Assembly (NCBI GenBank): GCA_017615435.1
Contig: JAGAAF010000026.1
Location: forward strand, 1 to 39,474
Length of the DNA stretch: 39,474 nt
Source: Bacteroidales bacterium
Lineage (GTDB): Bacteria > Bacteroidota > Bacteroidia > Bacteroidales > UBA932
Direction of reading: 5' to 3'
Within the stretch, counting starts at the first letter, position 1. Each line of letters starts with the position of its first letter. The translations under genes and the position numbers were made by a program. Shown piece by piece: positions 1 through 6,731 of the stretch. Under the pieces are notes generated by a model that had not been told where the DNA came from, did not search any database, and worked only from the letters and a program-made list of their open reading frames with translations.

Positions 1-909
1 CAGGTCCTTGAGCGACGCACCCTCTTTCGTGCGGACTGCAAAAATGCCGATTATGGACAGCGCTACGCCGATGGCGGCGATCAGCATCGGGGCCATGATC
101 GCGCGCAGCTGCACGGCGGTGCCGGCCGAGAAGAACGCGGACGCGCCAAGGGCCATAGTGGCGAGGATCGAGCCGCAGTACGACTCGTACAGATCCGCGC
201 CCATTCCGGCGACATCGCCCACATTGTCTCCGACGTTGTCCGCGATGGTCGCGGGGTTGCGCGGATCGTCCTCGGGGATGTCCTGCTCCACCTTTCCGAC
301 TATGTCGGCGCCCACGTCGGCTGCCTTCGTGTAAATACCTCCGCCCACGCGTGCGAACAGCGCCTGGGTCGATGCGCCCATACCGAAGGTCAACATCGTG
401 GTGGTGATGACTACCAACGTCTGAGCTTCGCTCGCCTCGTGCACGAATGCATTCAGCACGATCCACCAGATGCTGATGTCCAGCAGGCCGAGGCCGACGA
501 CGGTCAGGCCCATCACGGCGCCGGAGCGGAACGCGAGCTTAAGGCCGCTGTTCAGCGAGCGCTGGGTGGCGTTGGCCGTCCTTGCCGAGGCGTATGTGGC
601 TGTGCGCATACCCACGTAGCCCGCCAGACCGGAGAAGAAACCGCCGGTGAGGAATGCGAACGGCACCCAGGGGTTCTGGATGTGCAGTCCGTACGCCAGG
701 AACGCGAACAGGAGCGCCAGGATAATAAATACGATGATAACTACTTTGTACTGCTGCCTGAGATAGGCCATAGCCCCTTCGCGCACATACTGTGCGATCT
801 CCTTCATTGTCGGGGTGCCTTCGTCTTCTTTCTTCATCTGCTTGAAGAAGACATACGCGAACACTAACGCGATAATCGATGCAATCGGCACCAAATAGAA
901 CATATTCAT
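1..909 (-). CDS. hppA: Membrane-bound ion-translocating pyrophosphatase, N-terminal part
   Basis: This is the first 303 residues of a membrane-integral inorganic pyrophosphatase, which couples PPi hydrolysis to pumping of H+ or Na+ across the inner membrane. The gene runs off the left edge; family members are usually about 700-800 residues. The signature PPi-binding segment is visible at residues 198-243: DVGADIVGKVE, then DDPRNPATIADNVGDNVGDVAGMGADLYESY. Several hydrophobic helices precede and follow it. Translation can start at 909 (MNMFYLV) or at the second ATG at 903. The K+-dependence and Na+/H+ selectivity residues lie beyond the window or cannot be judged here. A TATATTTG box on the minus strand (943-936) precedes it, divergent from the CYTH gene. 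Family assignment is very secure. Confidence 0.96.
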   Translation of the reverse strand, partial: MNMFYLVPIASIIALVFAYVFFKQMKKEDEGTPTMKEIAQYVREGAMAYLRQQYKVVIIVFIILALLFAFLAYGLHIQNPWVPFAFLTGGFFSGLAGYVGMRTATYASARTANATQRSLNSGLKLAFRSGAVMGLTVVGLGLLDISIWWIVLNAFVHEASEAQTLVVITTTMLTFGMGASTQALFARVGGGIYTKAADVGADIVGKVEQDIPEDDPRNPATIADNVGDNVGDVAGMGADLYESYCGSILATMALGASAFFSAGTAVQLRAIMAPMLIAAIGVALSIIGIFAVRTKEGASLKDL

Positions 910-935
910 ATACTCTCTTGTTAACTTATAGGGCG

Positions 936-964
936 CAAATATAGCAATTATATTGTTATATTTG
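936..964. promoter_or_regulatory. Divergent promoters for hppA and the CYTH gene
   Basis: There are two Bacteroidota-type -7 boxes (TAnnTTTG). TATATTTG reads on the minus strand at 943-936, 26 bases before the hppA start. TATATTTG reads on the plus strand at 957-964, only 7 bases before the CYTH ATG. No clear -33 TTTG is seen for either. The plus-strand mRNA would be almost leaderless. Confidence 0.7.
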
Positions 965-971
965 TTCTACT

Positions 972-1445
972 ATGGCTCTGGAGATAGAACGCAAGTTTCT
1001 GGTGACGGGGGAGTACAAGTCCCTCGCGGTGTCGCATTCGCGCATCACGCAGGGCTACATCAGCTCCGCGAGCGGCCGCACCGTCCGCGTTCGCATCCGT
1101 GGCGATAAAGGCTATCTGACCATCAAGGGGCCTTCAGCGCTGGGTGGTCTTTCCCGTTTCGAGTGGGAGCGCGAAATCCCCGTCGCGGACGCGGAATCTC
1201 TGATGTCTATCTGCGAACCTGGCGTGATAGACAAAACCCGCTGGCTGGTGCCTGCGGGCGATGGAGTACATACCTGGGAGGTGGACGAGTTCCACGGCGA
1301 TAACGACGGCCTCGTCGTGGCCGAAATCGAACTTCGCTCGGAGGACGATACGTTCGAAAAACCCTCCTGGCTCGGCGAAGAAGTCACCGGAGACAGGAGG
1401 TATTACAACTCGATGCTTACCAAGCGTCCGTTCAGGACCTGGTAA
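972..1445 (+). CDS. CYTH domain protein (triphosphate-binding tunnel fold)
   Basis: A 157-residue single-domain CYTH protein. The family hydrolyses inorganic triphosphate, thiamine triphosphate or related triphosphates, or forms class IV adenylate cyclases. The N-terminal ExExK signature is present as EIERKFLV at residues 4-11. It is followed by alternating basic strands typical of the tunnel (VRVRIRGDKGYLTIKGP) and the acidic strands WEVDEFHGDNDGLVVAEIEL. Length matches stand-alone bacterial CYTH proteins. The start is fixed by a TATATTTG box 7 bases upstream. The gene ends one base before the stop of the convergent gene on the minus strand. Fold assignment is solid; triphosphatase activity is the likeliest function but is inferred. 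Confidence 0.9.
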   Translation: MALEIERKFLVTGEYKSLAVSHSRITQGYISSASGRTVRVRIRGDKGYLTIKGPSALGGLSRFEWEREIPVADAESLMSICEPGVIDKTRWLVPAGDGVHTWEVDEFHGDNDGLVVAEIELRSEDDTFEKPSWLGEEVTGDRRYYNSMLTKRPFRTW

Positions 1446-2633
1446 TTATTTGAGATCTTTACTTTTAACGACAGTATAGTCCTCGGGGAATTGTTTCCCT
1501 AATTCCGTGCGGGCATAGGTAATCATACGCCCGATGAATGTCTCCCTCTTTTCTCCGTAAACCTCGGATATGGTGAATGCATATCCGCTCTGCACGTCAC
1601 TGAAGGTGCTATCGCACAGGAGTACGCCGGCCAGATCGTCCAGGAACTCCTCCTTGCGCGCATTGCTCACAGGCTTCGGATTGGAGAATGTGGAGTTATT
1701 GAGGATTTCTTTGAATGTGGGAGTGGCGACCCTTTCCCTGGTGGCTATGTCAGCAATAAAATCCATTCTCTTTTTAGGGTCGATGTCTGCCAGTGAACAA
1801 AGCTGCAGTAGTATCCAGAGGTTCCCTATGTGGTTACGGACATCCTGGCTGACGTACGAACTGCCGGAGCCGGAAGAGTAGGAATCGTCGTAGCTGCCGG
1901 AAGATGTAACTGGGGCGGGATGGACCGTGCGGTAGAACTTGCGCAGCGCGTAAAGGCACCATATTCCTCCGAGAATGAGGAACAGCATCGCCGTGCCTAT
2001 CGCGTACGCGGCTATTCCCAGATAGAGCCAATACAGTGCGGCCCAGATGACTGCAATCAGGAAGAACGACAGGTCGTTGTCCATCTTCTTCGCCATAAAT
2101 GTCGCGAGCGGCCACGTCAGGAGGAAGGGGAGATTCACCAGAAACACGAGAAGGAGGAGAAGCAACGGGATTTGCCATTTCTCGGCCTCTTTCGCTTTGA
2201 TGACATCCTGGCGTTTCGTTAAGACTTCCTTGTCCATAAGGAAGAACGCCAACGGGGAAGCGTTGGCTATTCGGGCGTCCCAGCTATCCGTGGGCTTGCC
2301 GTATTTGATCGAACTGGCCCAGCCCTGCTGGAAGGTGATATCCATATCGTGGACCAGAGTCTTTTCCCCGCGCGTGAAGATCTTGACGCCTTCGTAGTGA
2401 GCCACCATATTGCCCTTGCCCTTCTGCGTCTTCACTGATGCGGGCGGCAGATACTGTTCGGAAATCTCCTCGAGAGATTTTCCTATGAGTTTCTGGTGTA
2501 TACTGGCAGAGTTGAACGAGTATTCCTGCTTGACATTGTCCGGATCCACGTCTTCCGTGAACAATCCGGCATAAAGAAGCGTCCCCACTCCCAGCAGGAA
2601 CCCTATTATCGATGCTATGTAACTCCTGAACAT
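1446..2633 (-). CDS. Multi-pass membrane protein of unknown function
   Basis: A 395-residue protein that I cannot assign. It has an N-terminal membrane segment (about residues 5-25), then an extracytoplasmic-looking region of about 120 residues. Two or three further hydrophobic segments follow at about 152-180 and 190-235. After them come a Ser/Gly/Tyr-rich linker (SSGSYDDSYSSGSGSSY) and a soluble, probably helical C-terminal domain of about 130 residues. That domain begins NLWILLQLCSLADIDPKKRMDFIADI and has a faint resemblance to TerB-like helical domains, which I cannot confirm. The start ATG at 2633 lies 17 bases below a minus-strand TATATTTG box (2658-2651). It appears monocistronic and converges on the CYTH gene. 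Confidence 0.8.
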   Translation of the reverse strand: MFRSYIASIIGFLLGVGTLLYAGLFTEDVDPDNVKQEYSFNSASIHQKLIGKSLEEISEQYLPPASVKTQKGKGNMVAHYEGVKIFTRGEKTLVHDMDITFQQGWASSIKYGKPTDSWDARIANASPLAFFLMDKEVLTKRQDVIKAKEAEKWQIPLLLLLLVFLVNLPFLLTWPLATFMAKKMDNDLSFFLIAVIWAALYWLYLGIAAYAIGTAMLFLILGGIWCLYALRKFYRTVHPAPVTSSGSYDDSYSSGSGSSYVSQDVRNHIGNLWILLQLCSLADIDPKKRMDFIADIATRERVATPTFKEILNNSTFSNPKPVSNARKEEFLDDLAGVLLCDSTFSDVQSGYAFTISEVYGEKRETFIGRMITYARTELGKQFPEDYTVVKSKDLK

Positions 2634-2650
2634 ACTGATTGCTTTCCTTA

Positions 2651-2678
2651 CAAATATAATCAGTTTTGCGTATATTTG
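2651..2678. promoter_or_regulatory. Divergent promoters, orphan membrane gene and YhfC-like gene
   Basis: TATATTTG occurs on the minus strand at 2658-2651 and again on the plus strand at 2671-2678, 12 bases apart. The two divergent genes therefore have back-to-back -7 boxes. The plus-strand box ends 9 bases before the ATG at 2688. Confidence 0.7.
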
Positions 2679-2687
2679 TTAATAGTT

Positions 2688-3494
2688 ATGGTATCTGTAA
2701 GTTCTATCATTATGATGGGCGTGTGCGCCGTTATCGGCATAGTCGTCCCGATTCTTTTGGCCGTTTGGCTGGTTAAAAAGTATAATGTCAATCCGGTTAC
2801 GATCCTGGTCGGTGTAGGAGTCTTTATCGTCTTCGCGCTTGGGCTGGAGCCGGTGATGCACCTGATCGTGCTGAGAGGTCCAGCTGGCGCTACGATTATG
2901 GGCAATACGTGGTACTATGCCCTCTACGGCGGACTCGCTGCCGGCGTGTTCGAAGAGACCGGCCGTTTCGTGGCTATGAAATGGTTGCTGCGTAAGCGTG
3001 CGTCCAAGGCTGTGACCGGCGTCGCATATGGCATAGGCCACGGCGGAATCGAGATGCTGATGATCTTCGGCGTGACGATGGCTTCGAATATGGTCATCGC
3101 CTTTATGATGAACGGCGGGCATCAGGATCTGCTGCTCGCTGGCGTGCCCGAAGAATCGAAGGCGCAGGCACTCGCACAGTTCGCGCAGCTCAGCTCTATG
3201 ACCACGGGCTCCCTGCTCATCGGCTTCTGGGAGCGCATATCCGCCCTCATCCTCCAGGTTGCCCTGTCGCTCATCGTCTGGAAGGCTGTCCGCGGCGGTG
3301 GTCGCTGGGTCCTGCTTTTCCCGGTCGCTATCCTGATCCACGCGCTCGTCGACGCCATCGCCGTGCTTCTTTCGAAATCCGCCGGAATGGTCCCGCTCGA
3401 GCTGATCGTCACGGCTCTCGCCATTGCCACCGCCGCCGCAGCGTGGATGATCTGGCGTCCACGGCGAGAAAACGCCCCAAATCTCGCCGAATGA
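2688..3494 (+). CDS. YhfC-type glutamic intramembrane protease family protein
   Basis: A 268-residue polytopic membrane protein of the YhfC/DUF2324 family, related to the CPBP/Abi (Rce1-like) intramembrane proteases. Membrane segments alternate throughout. The expected active-site motifs are visible: EETGR at residues 89-93 in one helix and GIGHGGIEM around 116-123 (H118, E122) in the next. The ATG at 2688 is preferred to any upstream start because a TATATTTG promoter box lies at 2671-2678; an in-frame extension to 2496 would run back over the divergent gene. The substrate is unknown. The 3' end carries a hairpin repeat (3463-3490) whose second copy lies between this gene and the next. Confidence 0.86.
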   Translation: MVSVSSIIMMGVCAVIGIVVPILLAVWLVKKYNVNPVTILVGVGVFIVFALGLEPVMHLIVLRGPAGATIMGNTWYYALYGGLAAGVFEETGRFVAMKWLLRKRASKAVTGVAYGIGHGGIEMLMIFGVTMASNMVIAFMMNGGHQDLLLAGVPEESKAQALAQFAQLSSMTTGSLLIGFWERISALILQVALSLIVWKAVRGGGRWVLLFPVAILIHALVDAIAVLLSKSAGMVPLELIVTALAIATAAAAWMIWRPRRENAPNLAE

Positions 3495-3540
3495 GCGATA
3501 ATTCCCCGATCTGGCGAGAAAACGCCCAAAAACTCGCCGA
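3463..3540 (+). repeat. Two tandem hairpin repeats at a gene junction
   Basis: A 28-base unit occurs at 3463-3490 and again, slightly diverged, at 3513-3540, exactly 50 bases apart. Each is a small inverted repeat: GGCGAGA...TCTCGCC in the first copy (stem 7) and GGCGAG...CTCGCC in the second (stem 6), with loops rich in A and C. The first copy encodes the last residues of the YhfC-like protein; the second lies just before the AlkD start. Confidence 0.7.
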
Positions 3541-3547
3541 AAACCGA

Positions 3548-4243
3548 ATGAACGTTCTATTATCACAGATGTTGTCGCACGCGGACCCTTCGCAGGTCGC
3601 GGGCCTGGCGCGTTTCTTCAAGACGGGCCCCGGTCAGTACGGAGAAGGGGACAAGTTCCTCGGAATCAAGGTGCCCGTCACCCGCGAGGTCGTGAAGCAA
3701 TGCTGGCGCGAGACAACGTTCGACGACCTGGAGGAATGCATCACCAGCGAATATCACGAAGTACGGCTCGCCGCGCTTCTTACCCTCGTCGAGATATTTA
3801 AGCATAACAAAACAATAAGACAGCAGTGCGTGGACTTCTATCTGTCACACACTTCCTACATCAACAACTGGGACCTGGTGGACCTGTCGTGCTACCCGTT
3901 GCTGGGGGAGTGGCTGTTGGATAAGGACCGCTCGCTCCTTTACGACCTCGCCCGCCACGGCCGCACCATCTGGGAGCAGCGCATCGGCATAGTCAGTACG
4001 ATGACCTTCATCCGTCACGGCCAGCTGGACGATACCTTCGCCATCGCCGATATCCTTCTTCACCACCCGCACGACCTCATCCACAAATCCTTCGGCTGGC
4101 TCCTCCGCGAAGCCGGGAAACGCGACAAGGCTCGCCTGGAGGCCTACCTCCAGCCTCGCTATAAGACCATACCCCGTACGGCTCTTCGTTACGCTATCGA
4201 GAAATTCCCGGAGCCCGAGCGCCAACGCTATCTCGCTAAATAA
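3548..4243 (+). CDS. alkD: AlkD-type DNA alkylation repair glycosylase
   Basis: A 231-residue all-helical HEAT-like DNA glycosylase of the AlkD family, which removes positively charged alkylated bases such as N3-methyladenine and N7-methylguanine from DNA. Characteristic segments are NNWDLVDLS (the catalytic Asp region), WEQRIGIVSTMTFIRHG and KSFGWLLREAGKRD. An upstream in-frame start at 3443 would overlap the preceding gene and read through the hairpin repeats. The family's usual N-terminal helix begins near MNVLLSQML, so 3548 is chosen. No separate promoter is seen, so it is probably co-transcribed with the YhfC-like gene. The DUF1295 gene starts 14 bases downstream. Confidence 0.9.
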   Translation: MNVLLSQMLSHADPSQVAGLARFFKTGPGQYGEGDKFLGIKVPVTREVVKQCWRETTFDDLEECITSEYHEVRLAALLTLVEIFKHNKTIRQQCVDFYLSHTSYINNWDLVDLSCYPLLGEWLLDKDRSLLYDLARHGRTIWEQRIGIVSTMTFIRHGQLDDTFAIADILLHHPHDLIHKSFGWLLREAGKRDKARLEAYLQPRYKTIPRTALRYAIEKFPEPERQRYLAK

Positions 4244-4257
4244 AACCTTTACCCGAT

Positions 4258-5196
4258 ATGAACGTAAAACTGATTGGCTCGTTACTGGCCGTTTCCCTGA
4301 TTGCCTGCCCGCTGCTTTACATTTTCGTGGGCCCCGCCCTGGATGCGACGCAAATAGAAACGCTGAAGTTGCTGCTATGGATCTGCGGCGGCAGCGCGGC
4401 ATTCTGTTTCATCGTGGGCGAACTTACCGGCAACAACAGCCAGATGGATAAGCTTTGGAGCCTTTTGCCTATTGCCTACACTTGGGTAATCGCGGCGAAA
4501 GCCGGCCTTCCTGCCCGTCTGGTCGTGATGGCCTGTCTGGCCACGCTTTGGGGCGCGCGTCTCACTTTCAACTTTGCCCGCAAAGGTGCTTACAAGCTAA
4601 AGTTCTGGGAGGGAGAGGAGGACTATCGATGGAAGGTCCTGCGCGCGAAGAAGGAGTTTCAACCGCATTGGAAGTGGGCGTTGTTCAACCTGTTCTTCAT
4701 CAGCATCTACCAGAATGCCCTAGTGCTGATGACCACCTTCCCGGCACTCGTGCTTATGAGCACATCCCGGCCCTTCGGGTGGCTGGACGGAGTCGCGGCG
4801 GCGCTGATGCTCGGATTCATCATCTATGAAACCGTGGCCGACGCGCAGCAGTGGCGCTTCCAGACAGCAAAGTGGAAAATGATCAATGCGGGGAAGAGCC
4901 TTGAGGAATTGCCTGCGCCGTATAACAAAGGCTTCAACACCGTCGGTCTGTGGGGCGTCAGCCGCCATCCCAACTATTTCGCCGAGCAGAGCATCTGGTG
5001 GTGCTTCTACCTGTTCACTGTTGCCGGTGGAATCGGCATCATCAACTGGAGTATGATCGGCGCCATCCTTCTCGTGGTCCTCTTCCTTGGCAGCAGTTCC
5101 TTCGCCGAAGAAATCAGTTCTGGCAAGTACCCCGAATACGCTCAGTACTGCGCCACCGTCTCGCGCTTTTTCCCCGGAAAACGCTATAAGGATTAA
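4258..5196 (+). CDS. DUF1295 / steroid 5-alpha-reductase-like membrane protein
   Basis: A 312-residue polytopic membrane protein of the DUF1295 family, which shares the 3-oxo-5-alpha-steroid 4-dehydrogenase/isoprenylcysteine methyltransferase fold. The diagnostic C-terminal part is present: KGFNTVGLWGVSRHPNYFAEQSIWW followed by SSSFAEEISSGKYPEYAQYCATVSRFFP. Six to eight hydrophobic segments are spread along the chain. Family members are thought to bind NAD(P)H or SAM, but the substrate here is unknown. It follows alkD closely and ends just before the long intergenic region, so it is likely the last gene of the yhfC-alkD-DUF1295 unit. Confidence 0.88.
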   Translation: MNVKLIGSLLAVSLIACPLLYIFVGPALDATQIETLKLLLWICGGSAAFCFIVGELTGNNSQMDKLWSLLPIAYTWVIAAKAGLPARLVVMACLATLWGARLTFNFARKGAYKLKFWEGEEDYRWKVLRAKKEFQPHWKWALFNLFFISIYQNALVLMTTFPALVLMSTSRPFGWLDGVAAALMLGFIIYETVADAQQWRFQTAKWKMINAGKSLEELPAPYNKGFNTVGLWGVSRHPNYFAEQSIWWCFYLFTVAGGIGIINWSMIGAILLVVLFLGSSSFAEEISSGKYPEYAQYCATVSRFFPGKRYKD

Positions 5197-5205
5197 AAAG
5201 AATTC

Positions 5206-5235
5206 TTGCTTTTATAGAAAATAGACGTATATTTG
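5206..5235 (+). promoter_or_regulatory. Promoter for the small RNA candidate
   Basis: CTTG at 5205-5208 (-33 type) and TATATTTG at 5228-5235 (-7 box) are separated by 19 bases, which fits the Bacteroidota sigma factor. No start codon with a credible reading frame follows, so the transcript should be non-coding and begin near 5241. Confidence 0.65.
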
Positions 5236-5240
5236 CTGTG

Positions 5241-5409
5241 ACATTAGTAATAATCCGCGTCGGCGGAGAGACAAGAAAACTTAAGGCATTTCGGTTGACC
5301 CCGAAATGCCTTTCAACGTCAAAAGAGGGGCCGATGGAGTACTGCTACACCCTCCATAACTTCTACCCGACCTAAGGCCCCGGAGGGAGAGCTGCGGCTC
5401 TCCCTTTTT
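5241..5409 (+). ncRNA. Candidate structured small RNA with own terminator
   Basis: About 170 bases lie between a good promoter (5228-5235) and an intrinsic terminator, with no credible reading frame. The predicted elements are as follows. Hairpin 1 is TCCGC/GCGGA at 5254-5267. Hairpin 2 has an 11-base perfect stem at 5284-5294/5301-5311. Domain 3 is closed by GGGGCC (5327-5332) with GGCCCC (5376-5381) and contains an inner ATGGAG/CTCCAT stem at 5334-5339/5352-5357. The last element is a terminator stem at 5385-5404 followed by five T. I see no tmRNA tag, SRP or RNase P signature. A 6S-like RNA is possible but not demonstrable by eye. The boundaries are inferred. Confidence 0.6.
5385..5409 (+). 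terminator. Rho-independent terminator of the small RNA
   Basis: GGGAGAGC (5385-5392) pairs perfectly with GCTCTCCC (5397-5404) around a TGCG loop, followed by TTTTT (5405-5409). Confidence 0.85.
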
Positions 5410-6006
5410 ATGTTCAAGGTTTGTTTTTATCTGTGAGACCTTGAACAATCAGATTCCATTCAGATGCCGTTTATCCATGATTAGGCGTTCAAGGTCTGTC
5501 GTTCAAAAACAGACATTGAACAAAAACCCGTGGATCGCGCTGCGCCGAGCTCGTCGGAGCGGCTCAGCTTGCGCGATTGTGGCTTTTGACGGTATTATTC
5601 AACGGTATTGTCTGGTGTCGGGGCTCGGCATAACCAGGCCTCGCCCCTTGGTAGACCGGTTGCTCGCTTAAACTCGCAACCTGTAGGTTTAGGGCCTGGG
5701 CGTCAGCCCGGCAGAAGACGTTGATTAGATGTATGCCGCCCCCAAGCGCTCGGGCGGGAGGTAATGCTCGAATCAATAATCACCTTTCTGCGTCTGAATC
5801 AAAAACTCTAGAGAGGGGCGGAGCCGGGAATCATGGCGAGGAAGGCCTCCTAGCCTTCCCGCTAGGCGACCCGAGAGCGACGCCCCGTTGGCCCAAGCCT
5901 TCGCTTCCATCTCCCGCTCCGGCGTCAGCCCCGGCAGCGCGCCCGCGACCAAATCCGCCTAACCGCCAAACGGAAATAAAAGCCCCGCCGTGGAAGAAAA
6001 CAGTAG
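5410..6006. repeat. Non-coding region: chain of hairpins and short repeats
   Basis: No gene is visible: the reading frames here have no family resemblance and no promoter box precedes them. The region contains GTTCAAGGT at 5412-5420 inverted at 5438-5446. The same word is extended to GTTCAAGGTCTGT at 5487-5499 and inverted with one mismatch at 5509-5521. GGCGTCAGCCCGGCAG occurs at 5699-5714 and again with one extra C at 5921-5937. A long imperfect palindrome is closed by GGGGCG (5815-5820) and CGCCCC (5881-5886) and encloses GGAAGGC/GCCTTCC. Further GC-rich stems lie between them. It could be decayed mobile DNA, repeat elements or an unrecognised RNA. Confidence 0.5.
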
Positions 6007-6612
6007 TTAATCAACCAATCGGATGGGCAGGCGGTCGAATTCGATGGGGTGGTGAGAGAAGCCCGTCATGCCACCGACCGTGTCAAGTCCAATCCAGGTG
6101 GAGATGAAAGTGTAGTAGATGGTAGAGCCGTTATCGTAGGCGAAGGTGGAACTCCAATAGTGGGCATGCTCGCCAACATCGCTGTAGCCTAAGTTGGGAT
6201 AGGTGTACTGGTATCCTGCAGCGGGGATGAAGATGCTGTTGCCGTTTTTCTTGCTTGTGAAAAGAAAACCATTCACTCCGTTGACAGCAGTGTTCTTTTT
6301 CCGGCATGCAAGATAGAATTCTTCCCATTCTGCCTGGGTGGGGATGTGAAGGGTCACAGTGCCGCCGCCAGGGATGTCGCCGCTGAAAGATTCGTTGCTG
6401 TACTCGTAGTAATCGCCGTACTCCCAGGAGTATGATGCGCCGACATTCATACTGGCCCATTTTACGGAGAGGCCCATATCTACCAGGACAAACTCGCTAG
6501 TGTTGGAATAATCAACGCCATTCGCGGCGTTGTCTTGTTTGCCCTCATTGATGCTTTTGCCGCAGGAAGCCAGGAGAACAACGAGCGACAGAATGAAAAG
6601 AATTCGTTTCAT
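6007..6612 (-). CDS. FISUMP / DUF1566-like secreted lipoprotein
   Basis: A 201-residue lipoprotein with signal peptide and lipobox LLASC (Cys17). The mature part begins FVLVDMGLSVKWASMNVGASYSWEYGDYYEYSNE, the hallmark of a C-type-lectin-like repeat common in Bacteroidales and Fibrobacter surface proteins (FISUMP type). The typical middle section IPTQAEWEEFYLAC and WSSTF motif follow, and the chain ends in the usual -IRLVD. It is probably surface exposed, in adhesion or unknown binding. The start at 6612 is chosen for the signal peptide and because a TATCTTTG box (minus, 6636-6629) lies 16 bases upstream; a longer reading frame to 6930 would overlap the upstream permease gene. It is separated from that operon by a terminator. 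Confidence 0.85.
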   Translation of the reverse strand: MKRILFILSLVVLLASCGKSINEGKQDNAANGVDYSNTSEFVLVDMGLSVKWASMNVGASYSWEYGDYYEYSNESFSGDIPGGGTVTLHIPTQAEWEEFYLACRKKNTAVNGVNGFLFTSKKNGNSIFIPAAGYQYTYPNLGYSDVGEHAHYWSSTFAYDNGSTIYYTFISTWIGLDTVGGMTGFSHHPIEFDRLPIRLVD

Positions 6613-6628
6613 AGACGGATATTTTTCC

Positions 6629-6636
6629 CAAAGATA
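6629..6636 (-). promoter_or_regulatory. -7 box for the FISUMP lipoprotein
   Basis: TATCTTTG on the minus strand, 16 bases above the ATG at 6612 and downstream of the purine operon terminator. No obvious -33 element. Confidence 0.55.
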
Positions 6637-6674
6637 GAATAAATAATCCTTAAAAACACCACACAACAAAATAA

Positions 6675-6694
6675 ACCAGCCCCGAAAGGCTGGT
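6675..6694 (-). terminator. Terminator of the purine operon
   Basis: ACCAGCC (6675-6681) pairs with GGCTGGT (6688-6694) around a 6-base loop. On the minus strand the stem is followed by TTATTTTGTT. On the plus strand it is followed by CTTTTT, so the hairpin could act in both directions. It lies 38 bases after the azgA-type permease stop. Confidence 0.75.
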
Positions 6695-6731
6695 CTTTTT
6701 ATGAGATTCCGGTTCAAGCCCGGAAAGATGT

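Noticed and set aside
3443..3547. N-terminal extension of AlkD from 3443
   Set aside because: It would overlap the YhfC-like gene by 52 bases and translate the hairpin repeats; the family N-terminus matches Met at 3548.
5241..5409. Identification of the small RNA as tmRNA, SRP RNA, RNase P RNA or 6S RNA
   Set aside because: No tag peptide frame or tRNA-like ends, no GGAA-type SRP loop and no RNase P core sequences; a 6S-like open bubble cannot be established by eye.
5721..6107. 128-residue plus-strand frame in the hairpin-rich gap
   Set aside because: Low-complexity Pro/Ala/Arg composition, no promoter, and its end overlaps the FISUMP lipoprotein gene on the other strand.
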